Source: Reclinomonas americana ATCC 50394
Taxonomy: Eukaryota; Jakobida; Jakobea; Jakobida
Assembly: GCA_048213135.1 (NCBI GenBank)
Contig: PS015302.1
Coordinates: 114,779-143,798 of the forward strand
Direction: 5' to 3'
DNA length: 29,020 bases
Positions 20,555 to 29,020 of the stretch are shown here, piece after piece. The position numbers were made by a program, and so were the translations under genes. Under the pieces are notes generated by a model, which saw only the letters and a list, made by a program, of their open reading frames with translations, was not told the origin of the DNA and ran no database searches. Every line of letters begins with the position of its first letter. The first letter of the stretch is position 1.

Positions 20555-23500
20555 TCAACGACGTTGACGCTTCTTGGCCGGCTTGTCGTCGTCGTCGTCA
20601 TCGCCACCGCGATCGCGTCGAGAACCGCCGCCTCGGTCACCACCACCTCGACCTCCGCGATCGCCTCCTCCGCGATCGCCTCCACGTCCTCCTCGATCGC
20701 CTCCTCCGCGATCGCCGCCGCGATCACCACGGTCACCACGATCGCCGCGATCACCGCGACCACCGCGATCGCCTCCTCCGCGATCGCCGCCTCCACGGTC
20801 ATCGCCTCGGTCGCCGCCTCGAGCAAAGCCCTTGCTGCCGCGCTGCTTGAGCAGGCCTTCGATTTGACGGAATTCACTGTCCTCCTTGCTGGAGCGGCCT
20901 GCCCCGCCAGCGCCACCGGCACTGCGACGCGTCTTGCGGCCGTCGGTCATCTTCAGTCCGAATTGGAACGCGGCTCTGTGTAACGCGCGGGAGGTGAGAT
21001 GGTGACGGTAGGCGACAGCGACGTGTCGACACCAGTAATGCGTAACTTGGGCACGGCCTCTTGGGTCTCCTTGTAGCGCGAGTACTCCTCCTCGGTGGCA
21101 AAGTCGTAAGGGCGTAGCACTGGCTTCTGGCGCGAGTCCATCTTTGAAAAGTCGACCTCGTCGTCAGAGTCCTCGTCGTCCTCGCCGTAGCCGCCCTCGA
21201 CACCGGCACCCGGCACGTCCGGGTAGCATTCCATGTAGGGATCCTCCACCTCCAACTTGCGACGCTGCTTGGCCGTCGGCACCTCCACTGCACGGCACGT
21301 GGTGAGGCGCGAAATGAGGAACAGGAAACAGATAATTCTTACCTCCGGGAACGCCCGGCTGGATGGTGGCTTTGACCTGCTTCTGCTTGTCGAGGAACTC
21401 CTCCACACGTCGGTCAATGTCCGAGGCTGCCGCCGTTCCACCCTCCGCCGTCCCAAAATACGACACGCGGGCTGCAGCAGCCGCCGCCGCCGCAGAGGCT
21501 CCAGTCGGAGAGACCACTTGCGAGGCGGCGGCGGCGGCGGCAAACGAGGGTGCACCGACGCCACGAGTGGCCAGCGGATCATACGGCTCGGTGGCGTCGG
21601 CAAAGATGCTACGCAGGCCAATTTAGGTCAGTGCGAGGCATGTAGCAAGGTGCGACAGACACACACGCGCGCGCATGTACGTACGCAACTCATCGCCGTC
21701 GTCCAGATCCATGGAGACTGCAGGTGCGCGTTTGACTGCCGCCGTCGTTGTCGCCGCCTCTGCGGTGTCGGTCTCTTTTTGCTCCTTGTGCGCTGCACAC
21801 GATTGCGAGTCAACAATCAATCGCCTTGAACATTAAAGTGAGACAAAACGTACATCGCTTCTTGCGGCGACTGAGTTTGCCTTGTCGGATGGCGGCGACA
21901 ATGCGCGACACTTCCTCCAACACGTCGGGCGCCGGCAACGAGAACATGCGTTCCTGTGTTCCTACTAGTGAGACTTCTATTCACACACGAGCGTGTGCAT
22001 AATAACAACGCAACATCTTGCGGACAGTCGAGTTTGGAGCGGACCACGGTCATCGGCACATCCTGGCGTGCATCCTCGTCGAGCGAGTACACGAATGCGG
22101 TTCTCCGCGGCAAGAAGCGGTCAGTCGAACGCGGCAGAGCCACTGTGATGGTGATGATGGTGGTGCACGCCCACGTGAGCAAGAAGAGTGTGCCAGTGAG
22201 AAACCACGCAGCAGACGCAACTGTTCAGCGTGGACACATGATGATCAATGGCGGCATGCAGTGAACGACCAAAGGCCGTCCGCACCGCCACACTCGAGTC
22301 GCCATCAACTCTACAAGACGTCGCATGTCAACAAAGAGCTCATCACCTCGCCACTTATCTCTCGCCTCGCTCACGAAACGACATCAACTCGGTCCCCTTG
22401 CCGCCCTTACTCTTCTTCGCATCGCCACCAGGCGCAGCACCTGCAGCCGCCGCCGTCGACTTGCTCTTGGTGATCTCCTCGTACTCCATGTCGAAGCTCT
22501 CATCGGCTTTCGCGTCAAGCTTGTGCCGCGTCTGCAAGCGCCGACGCAATGAGCAGCAGTCCAGCACCGATTAATGTGCAACGCAAGACACACACGCCTT
22601 CTCCAGCAGCTGATAATCGAGACCCTTGACGAGATGCGTCGTGCGCTCGTCACCGCCCAAGTACTTGGTCTCCTCCACACTGCAAGCACGTCACAAACAA
22701 AGCAATGCAGGGCAACAGACAGCAAAGGCAATCAAGGCGCAACGTCAGCTGCGTGGCCTTGCCCAGCATCAACTCAGCCTCCACGGCCTCATAGTCCGGA
22801 GCCTTGCCCTCACGCCTACAGTGCACGAGTGAGACAGGGAGACAGAGACAGAGGCAGTGTGTGTTTGTGTCAGGGAGGCCTTCTTTCTTTCCATCTCTCT
22901 CAAGAGNNNNNNNNNNNNNNNNNNNNNNNNNNNNNNNNNNNNNNNNNNNNNNNNNNNNNNNNNNNNNNNNNNNNNNNNNNNNNNNNNNNNNNNNNNNNNN
23001 NNNNNNNNNNNNNNNNNNNNNNNNNNNNNNNNNNNNNNNNNNNNNNNNNNNNNNNNNNNNNNNNNNNNNNNNNNNNNNNNNNNNNNNNNNNNNNNNNNNN
23101 NNNNNNNNNNNNNNNNNNNNNNNNNNNNNNNNNNNNNNNNNNNNNNNNNNNNNNNNNNNNNNNNNNNNNNNNNNNNNNNNNNNNNNNNNNNNNNNNNNNN
23201 NNNNNNNNNNNNNNNNNNNNNNNNNNNNNNNNNNNNNNNNNNNNNNNNNNNNNNNNNNNNNNNNNNNNNNNNNNNNNNNNNNNNNNNNNNNNNNNNNNNN
23301 NNNNNNNNNNNNNNNNNNNNNNNNNNNNNNNNNNNNNNNNNNNNNNNNNNNNNNNNNNNNNNNNNNNNNNNNNNNNNNNNNNNNNNNNNNNNNNNNNNNN
23401 NNNNNNNNNNNNNNNNNNNNNNNNNNNNNNNNNNNNNNNNNNNNNNNNNNNNNNNNNNNNNNNNNNNNNNNNNNNNNNNNNNNNNNNNNNNNNNNNNNNN

Positions 23501-23658
23501 NNNNNNNNNNNNNNNNNNNNNNNNNNNNNNNNNNNNNNNNNNNNNNNNNNNNNNNNNNNNNNNNNNNNNNNNNNNNNNNNNNNNNNNNNNNNNNNNNNNN
23601 NNNNNNNNNNNNNNNNNNNNNNNNNNNNNNNNNNNNNNNNNNNNNNNNNNNNNNNNTC

Positions 23659-23723
<65 letters not shown>

Positions 23724-24186
23724 CCTCTCTCTCTCCCCGCCACACCTCTCCTTTGCTCGATCGCGATAGTCTTGCAATCGCTTGCGTCGTTCCACATCTG
23801 AGTCGTCCTCCTCGTCGCCAGATGCACCACCTTTAGAGTCACCTCCTGACCGCCTTTTCCCAAACACACAGTCAATCGCACTTGTCTCAGACACACACAG
23901 AGACACAGAGAGAGCGACGCACTTTTTCTTGTAAAACTCATTCTTCTTCTTCTTCTTGGCCGCTCTGCACACAATAGCAAGTGAGTCACACGCTCTCTCT
24001 CTCTCTTTTTCTCTGTCTCTCATTGTCTCACTGTTGCTCCTCAGTCATTGTTGACTTGGGCTGTCGCTGACCGAGTGTGGCCAGCAAATCACGGAAATCA
24101 TCATTGCGGAGACCGCCTCTGTGCACACACACGTGTGAGAAGAGAGAGAGGCACAAGAGAGAGAGAGAAGCACGCAACGCGTCCAT
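20555..24186 (-). CDS. IK: RED/IK spliceosomal B-complex protein
   Basis: IK (RED) belongs to the activated pre-catalytic spliceosome and works with SMU1. The minus-strand model starts at ATG 24186, with the 8-base first exon MDA spliced by a GTTGCG donor (24178) to GGLRNDDFRDLLATL, a RED_N signature. Next come a Lys-rich exon, then LQDYRDRAKERREGKAPDYE (joined across the intron that holds the assembly gap), KYLGGDERTTHLVKGLDYQL, KLDAKADESFDMEYEE, FGRSLHAAIDHH, RFLPRRTAFVYSLDEDARQD, VRSKLDCPQD, and SRIVAAIRQGKLSRRKKR. An Ala-rich linker leads to the RED_C part: DPYMECYPD, DDEVDFSKMD, EEYSRYKETQEAVPKAAFQF and GLKMTDGRKTRR. The typical central RED repeat is missing. Instead the protein ends in a GGDRG-rich tail (20600-20830) and a basic KKRQRR. 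The stop is only 66 bases from the DeSI-PUL start, same strand. Confidence 0.93.
20598..20825 (-). repeat. GGDRG/RGG-type repeat encoding the IK C-terminal tail
   Basis: Imperfect repeats of the codons for Gly-Gly-Asp-Arg-Gly occur about fifteen to twenty times with a final acidic run of Asp. On DNA level this is an array built from CGATCG-containing units (plus strand, 9- and 15-base periods). It is coding on the minus strand only; the plus-strand Ser/Pro ORFs are shadows. Confidence 0.9.
22907..23656. other. Assembly gap (750 N) inside one IK intron
   Basis: The gap lies between an exon ending YRDRAKER and the exon beginning REGKAPDYE on the minus strand. These join in frame (phase 2) and continuously with known IK proteins. 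No coding sequence therefore needs to be missing. Confidence 0.9.
23657..23738. repeat. CT/GA dinucleotide microsatellite bordering the gap
   Basis: An almost uninterrupted CT run of about 70 bases plus CCCT variants lies directly after the N run. On the IK strand it is a GA-rich stretch just after the donor GTGTGG. Confidence 0.95.
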
Positions 24187-24251
24187 AGTTTGTGTGTTGC
24201 GTTTCGACCGTCTGTTCCAGTCAACGGGCTATCTCACACACAACGACTTTG
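24187..24251. promoter_or_regulatory. Shared divergent promoter region, IK and dynein light intermediate chain
   Basis: The IK start codon (24186, minus) and the dynein LIC start codon (24252, plus) are separated by 65 bases. No TATA box is evident. The sequence contains a TTGCGTTTCGACC stretch and a CACACA stretch but nothing I can name as a factor site. Confidence 0.45.
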
Positions 24252-27120
24252 ATGGACGCGGGCGAGGACCTGTGGCAGTCACTATTGGAGGAGACTGCGC
24301 GGTCGACGACGCAGCAGAGTGCTGACTGGACGTTGGTGTTTGTTGGTGAGTGTGTGAGTGTGTGAAGATGGAGAGATGTCTGTGTGTGTGCGCGCGCGCG
24401 TAAAAAAGTGCCACGCATTCACTCTTTTGTGTGTGCTTGTGCATGTGTGTGTGTAGGCGATGAGGGATGTGGCAAGGACGCTATCATTGCGCGGTTCTTG
24501 GCCACGGCGGGAACACCAATGACAGGGACAACTCCTGCGCGTGACATGGCCTCCTCTTCTTCCTCTTCCTCGTCTTCTTCCTCGTCAACTGCAGCTCCAT
24601 CAGCAGCAGCAGCAGCGGGAGGAGCAGCATCAGGTGCAACTGCTGCTGCTGGTGCTGCATCATTAGGCACTCCTGCAACAGCATCAGCAGCAGCAGCAGC
24701 AACAGCAGCGGCGCCTGCTGATGGAGGGGCCGCCAAGCTGATGGCGTTGAGTGGACCCGGTGTGGCTCTTGATTATCGCTTTTTTGAGAGACCAGACGAG
24801 GCAGGAGGTGCGGCAAGAGACGCACGATGCGAGAGCGTATTTCATGTTGATTGCTGTTGTGTGCTGCGCACAGACAAGCAACTGTTTCATGTGTGGCAAG
24901 TGGACTCGCCGGATCATCGCGATCTGCTGTCGCTGGCACTCAATCCGCGGACGCTGTCGCGAGCGGCGGTGCTGGTGGTGGTGGATGTGTCGCGACCGTG
25001 GCTCGTGCCGTCGTTGGTGGATCGATGGAAGAACGTCTTGCTACGACACGTGACCGATGTGTGCAAGCAGGTGCCGGAGAGCGTGCGAAGCGAGCTGGTT
25101 CATCGAGGTGTGCGAGGTCATCTGTCGAAATAGTTAACGGGATCGCGCTCACACGATCACATCGCTCGTGTCGCAGGGAGCACGGCCACGGGTCTCCCCG
25201 ACGCAGCGTTCGAGTCGCCACTCTCGTGGATACCGCTGGTCTTTGTGGGTGCCAAGTCAGATTTGCATTCGCGTGCTTTGGGACAGCTGGAGCCCTTCAA
25301 GAAGCCGGAGATGGAGATCACGCCGCACAAGATGATGCGATATGTGCAGCACTTTTTGCGAAAGAGCGCCTTGGATTGTTGCGGACCGAATTACTTCTTC
25401 TTTCGCGCCCCTCATCGCTCCTCCTCGCCGTCCTCATTTTCGGGTCGTGTGTAGCATGCGCTGGTGTCGTGTACAGTTCAGCTCTCGATGGCACCAACTG
25501 CTCGTCGCTGTTTGATTATGTGCGGTTGCGTCTCATTGGTCGACCATGGGGTGGAGTGCCACAACCAGGCAACCCCACCGCGCTCTTTGTTCCCGCCGGA
25601 CACGACACACCAGAGTTGCTTCGAGACGGTCTCGATGGTCAGGCACTCCTGCAATCGGTGCTGGAGGAGGCAGAGAAGGCGTTGGCTCATCCCAAGGTGC
25701 GGACTTCCACCCGATCTCATCCACGTCTCACACGCTCACGCGCACACGCGCACGCAGGCCGCCGCCAAGGATGTGTATGTGGACCCAATGGAGGTCTTCC
25801 TTTCTAGGCACTTTAACGAACTAGGCTCCATGCAGGTGCTCTCTCGCTTCGCTCCTCACCATCGGTGCTTCTGGCTTACTCATTCATCGATTCGCATGTG
25901 CGCAGCAGGAGAGCCAGGCCGCCCGCATGCGACAGCTGGGTCNNNNNNNNNNNNNNNNNNNNNNNNNNNNNNNNNNNNNNNNNNNNNNNNNNNNNNNNNN
26001 NNNNNNNNNNNNNNNNNNNNNNNNNNNNNNNNNNNNNNNNNNNNNNNNNNNNNNNNNNNNNNNNNNNNNNNNNNNNNNNNNNNNNNNNNNNNNNNNNNNN
26101 NNNNNNNNNNNNNNNNNNNNNNNNNNNNNNNNNNNNNNNNNNNNNNNNNNNNNNNNNNNNNNNNNNNNNNNNNNNNNNNNNNNNNNNNNNNNNNNNNNNN
26201 NNNNNNNNNNNNNNNNNNNNNNNNNNNNNNNNNNNNNNNNNNNNNNNNNNNNNNNNNNNNNNNNNNNNNNNNNNNNNNNTCCCGGTGGCGCCGGCCCCCA
26301 TCACCCCGCGCACGTCGTCGACATCGGCGTTGCAGGTGCCGAATGCGCTGGCTGACGACATGGCACTGCGAAAACACTCGTCGCCCGCTCCCATGTCACA
26401 GCCGGCCGCCACCGCCGCGGCCGCGGCGGCTGCAGGCGCACCAGCCGGGGCCGCCGCTGCTGCCGCAGCCGCTGGCGCTGCCACCGACCCCAAAGGCGGA
26501 AGGGTGAGATTCTCCCCCCCNNNNNNNNNNNNNNNNNNNNNNNNNNNNNNNNNNNNNNNNNNNNNNNNNNNNNNNNNNNNNNNNNNNNNNNNNNNNNNNN
26601 NNNNNNNNNNNNNNNNNNNNNNNNNNNNNNNNNNNNNNNNNNNNNNNNNNNNNNNNNNNNNNNNNNNNNNNNNNNNNNNNNNNNNNNNNNNNNNNNNNNN
26701 NNNNNNNNNNNNNNNNNNNNNNNNNNNNNNNNNNNNNNNNNNNNNNNNNNNNNNNNNNNNNNNNNNNNNNNNNNNNNNNNNNNNNNNNNNNNNNNNNNNN
26801 NNNNNNNNNNNNNNNNNNNNNNNNNNNNNNNNNNNNNNNNNNNNNNNNNNNNNNNNNNNNNNNNNNNNNNNNNNNNNNNNNNNNNNNNNNNNNNNNNNNN
26901 NNNNNNNNNNNNNNNNNNNNNNNNNNNNNNNNNNNNNNNNNNNNNNNNNNNNNNNNNNNNNNNNNNNNNNNNNNNNNNNNNNNNNNNNNNNNCCCGTCTC
27001 CCCCGTCTTCATAACTCCATGTCTAAACTCGTGTGCTCTGTGCAGCAACCACATTTGGAGAGTGTGGCCCAAAACTTCTTCCAATCGATGCTCAACAAGT
27101 ACCAGAAGAATCCGAGCTAG
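24252..27120 (+). CDS. DYNC1LI: Cytoplasmic dynein 1 light intermediate chain (two assembly gaps)
   Basis: This dynein subunit links the motor to cargo adaptors through its C-terminal region and carries a Ras-like G domain. The N-terminus MDAGEDLWQSLLEE is followed, after an intron, by VFVGDEGCGKDAIIARFL, aligned with the family P-loop but with Asp in place of Ser/Thr (residues 32-39). A long Ser/Ala-rich insert (about 24547-24735) comes next. Then come LDYRFFERPDE, LFHVWQVDSPDHRDLL, AAVLVVVDVSRPW (family V/D-M-S-R-P-W motif), WIPLVFVGAKSDLHSR (G4-like), VVYSSALDGTNCSSLFDY and ALFVPAGHDTPELL. The C-terminal part is broken by gaps at 25943-26279 and 26521-26992 and ends NFFQSMLNKYQKNPS with TAG at 27118-27120, resembling the adaptor-binding helix (SFFNSLL) of animal LICs. 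The DYNC1-type end and VPAGHD motif favour cytoplasmic dynein 1 over the IFT dynein LIC. Confidence 0.9.
24547..24735 (+). repeat. Poly-Ser / poly-Ala coding insert in the dynein LIC G domain
   Basis: TCT/TCC serine codons (about twelve in a row) are followed by GCA/GCT-rich alanine runs mixed with Gly, Pro and Thr. The insert follows helix 1 of the G domain, directly downstream of the P-loop, and stays in frame. Confidence 0.85.
25943..26279. other. Assembly gap (337 N) in the dynein LIC gene
   Basis: A run of N follows the coding segment QAARMRQLG; coding resumes after it with a Pro/Thr/Ser-rich segment (PVAPAPITPRTSS). Coding and intron sequence may be missing. Confidence 0.99.
26521..26992. 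other. Assembly gap (472 N) in the dynein LIC gene
   Basis: A run of N begins right after GTGAGATTCTCC and a C run, so the left edge appears to lie just inside an intron (donor GTGAGA at 26503). Coding resumes after an acceptor at about 27044 with PHLESVAQNFF. Confidence 0.95.
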
Positions 27121-27385
27121 CCTTCTTTCGAGTGGATTCGCGTGGAGTGTGTGCATGGGTGTGTGTGTGTGCGCGGTTGCAGGATGCGATGATTGTGAAG
27201 TGAAAAAAGTCGTCAGTTTGCGAAGGACTGATTCCGTTCATCTCCGTCCGTGACCGACTGAAGGATCACTAAGAGGGAGAAGAGAGGAGAGACACTCCAC
27301 TTGCTCATCGAAACAACGAAAAAAGTATCCGAACACACGCCAATCATCATCGTCCACAAAGGAGTGATCGTGAATCACACACACC
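27121..27385. other. Intergenic spacer between dynein LIC and acyltransferase
   Basis: This 265-base stretch presumably holds the 3' UTR of one gene and the promoter and 5' UTR of the next. It contains a TG repeat near 27158-27172 and an AGAGG-rich patch near 27270-27290. I see no gene. Confidence 0.5.
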
Positions 27386-29020
27386 ATGGCTGACGACAGC
27401 AAAGACGTACCACTTTTGCAACGCACAGACACTCTGCTCAACATCGGCTGCATCTTTGCCGCCATCCCACTCGGATTCCTCTTCCGCCGTGTCACCGGTG
27501 AGTGACTGGAGAGAGAGCACAGCCCCACACACACTTTTCTTGTGTATATACGTGTGTAAGAGAGGGGGGTGTTGACTGTGATGTCATCCAGATGTGAAGC
27601 TACGATATCGACTGTCGTACGCGGTTGGCTTGCTCTTCTCCGTGCTGGTCTACAAATGGCACACAATTCAGTACGTGCTAGTCGCTGCTGCTGTGTACGG
27701 CGTGTGCGCAGTGTCATCGCTGCGATCGCGGGCGCACTTGCTGGCGTGGGTCATCACGTTTGGGACGCTGCTTGTTGGGTGAGTTGTTGGACGATTTCTG
27801 TGTCAAGAGCGCGTGCTCATCATGTCGACCAACGTGAAACAGCAAGTACTACATGATGATGTACCGCTTCCTCGACTGGGCGCTCGATTTCACCGGTCTG
27901 TCTTTGTGATGCGTCTCTGTGCTGGTGGTATGGTCTCTCAACTCCGCGATGCGTACACAGGACCACTGATGCTAATGGCGCTCCGCATCATTGCCTTTGC
28001 GTACAACTATCGTGATGGACTGATGTGCGACAAGGAGAAGCCGGCGAGTGATGCCAAGCCTGTTGAGTTCACGCGTGGCGGGATCTCCGTTCGCAGCCTT
28101 GTCCATCTGACATGCACCGCGCTGTTGGTGTCCGTGATGCAGGGTGCTGTTCGCGTGTGGCAACGCCAGCGCGACTATGCGTTGGACAAGCTGCCGTCGT
28201 TGGAGGAGTACTTTGGCTACGTGTTCTTCTTCGGCGCGTATCTGGTGGGGCCCTTCTTCGAGTACCGCGAGTATCGCGAATTCATTGAGGTGCGCTGCGT
28301 GCGGTTCTGTGGTGGTGGTGATTCCATGCATCTACTGTGGTGCACCACACTCACGTGAGTGCTGCAGTCGAGGGAGCACAAGGTGGCGCCTGGCTGGCAC
28401 ATTGCCAAGATGACGCTGCTGGGCGTGGCGTTTTTGGTGCCAGCTGGCCTGCACGACTCAATGGCCATGGATTACTTTGGCACGGATGGACTTGCAGAGT
28501 TTCTCGCCAAGCCGCTGTACACTCGGTGTGTTGGGGTGGGGGTTCCCGCGGGAGATGGGTGAACAATGGTGGCACTGGTCTCACGGTTTTTTGGTTTGCA
28601 GGATGTTGCTGGTGTATCTCTCGTGTCTGTTCTTCCGCTCTCGTTTCTATGCCGCGTTGCGTCCGCAACCTATTAGTATCTCGTGCTCCCCTTGCACGCT
28701 TCTGATTGATTGTCTGTTTCTTCCAACTCGTGTAGATGGCCACTCGCTGAAGGTTTCGTCTACACACGCACTTTTTTCTCCATTTTTCATACTCACCAGT
28801 GTTTGCTTGTTGGGCAGCCGGCTGCCATGCTGCTGGATTCGGCACTCGAATTGAGCGATCTGAGGATGGGAAGGAGGTCGTCAAGTACGACCTGTTGCGC
28901 AATGTGCGCGCCATTGAGATGGAATTGAGTCCGTCGACCAAGGACTGTGTGGGTGTCTACTGGAACATTCTCACGGCACGGTTCCTCAAGCAATGTTGCG
29001 CGGCCGATGTAGAAGTATGA
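27386..29020 (+). CDS. MBOAT-family lysophospholipid acyltransferase (3' end outside window)
   Basis: Enzymes of this family sit in the ER membrane and reacylate lysophospholipids with acyl-CoA (Lands cycle). From ATG 27386 the exons read MADDSKDVPLL, then hydrophobic helices (LLNIGCIFAAIPLGFLF; SYAVGLLFSVLVY; HLLAWVITFGTLLVG). Next come YRFLDWALDFTGPLMLMALR (family signature D-[FY]-T-G-P) and AYNYRDG, then LPSLEEYFGYVFFFGAYLVG followed by PFFEYREYREFIE, AFLVPAGLHD, FYAAWPLAEG, HAAGFGTRIE and VYWNILTARFLKQ. The last contains the conserved MBOAT Asn (WNI). The catalytic His lies further downstream, outside the window. The pattern fits the LPCAT3/MBOAT1-2-5-7/ALE1 clade more than DGAT1 or Porcupine types. 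Donors at 28656 (GTTGCGT) and probably at 28995 (GTTGCG) are of the unusual type. Head-group specificity cannot be told. Confidence 0.88.

Noticed and set aside
20564-20983. Plus-strand Ala/Thr/Ser and Ser/Pro-Arg ORFs over the IK tail repeat, and the idea of a CRISPR-like array
   Set aside because: The regular units are codon repeats of the minus-strand GGDRG tail, directly following the conserved KMTDGRKTRR; the units have no unique spacers.
22574-24023. Long ORFs with Ser-Leu or Arg-Glu dipeptide repeats at 22574-24023
   Set aside because: They translate the CT/GA microsatellite and the gap. Although RE repeats are typical of animal RED proteins, the exons on both sides join in frame without them, so the segment is taken as intron.
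1-29020. tRNA, rRNA, transposon or viral sequence
   Set aside because: I found no cloverleaf with recognisable A and B boxes, no rRNA signature, and no reverse transcriptase, integrase, transposase or viral structural motif in any frame; a covariance-model search would be needed to exclude small RNAs.

Overview
The window is nuclear DNA of a free-living or parasitic single-celled eukaryote with a compact, intron-dense genome. The evidence is dense genes on both strands, interrupted by many short introns (mostly about 40-90 bases), together with purely eukaryotic proteins: RPA3, the RED/IK splicing factor, a dynein light intermediate chain, a TMEM63/OSCA channel, a DeSI/PPPDE-PUL protein and an MBOAT acyltransferase. 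GC content is moderately high and TG, CT and ACC microsatellites are common in introns and intergenic DNA. The presence of a dynein light intermediate chain argues against land plants and red algae. I cannot place the lineage more precisely. All exon models below are my own splicing by eye, using reading-frame continuity and family homology.

Layout from left to right: the C-terminal end of an unrecognised plus-strand gene (1-707); a microsatellite-rich spacer; a plus-strand armadillo-repeat gene (from 1273 into an assembly gap at 5426); a contig fragment between two gaps carrying two exons of an unrecognised minus-strand gene (5659-5985); a plus-strand leucine-dehydrogenase-like enzyme with a possible mitochondrial presequence (7206-9513, 15 exons); a plus-strand, very divergent Ras-superfamily protein with a long disordered tail (9831-13728); a minus-strand TMEM63/OSCA-type channel (13757-17785); plus-strand RPA3 (17882-18424); a minus-strand DeSI/PPPDE-PUL protein (18543-20488); the minus-strand spliceosomal factor RED/IK (20555-24186); a plus-strand dynein light intermediate chain (24252-27120, with two gaps); and the 5' part of a plus-strand MBOAT lysophospholipid acyltransferase (27386 to the window end).

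The genes do not form one pathway. They are housekeeping genes packed closely: two divergent pairs share 65-97 base start-to-start spacers (TMEM63/RPA3 and IK/dynein LIC), and one convergent pair is separated by only 28 bases (GTPase-like/TMEM63).

The most unusual signals are: (1) a recurrent non-consensus 5' splice site, GTTGCG (usually GTTGCGT), required by reading frame or homology at about a dozen introns in at least seven genes; (2) a previously unrecognisable Ras-like protein, with an N-terminal Met-Gly, an altered P-loop and degraded G3/G4 motifs, fused to a roughly 880-residue low-complexity tail; (3) armadillo repeats whose boundaries repeatedly carry a phase-1 intron at the same place; and (4) an IK protein whose charged RD-type repeat lies at the C-terminus rather than in the middle.
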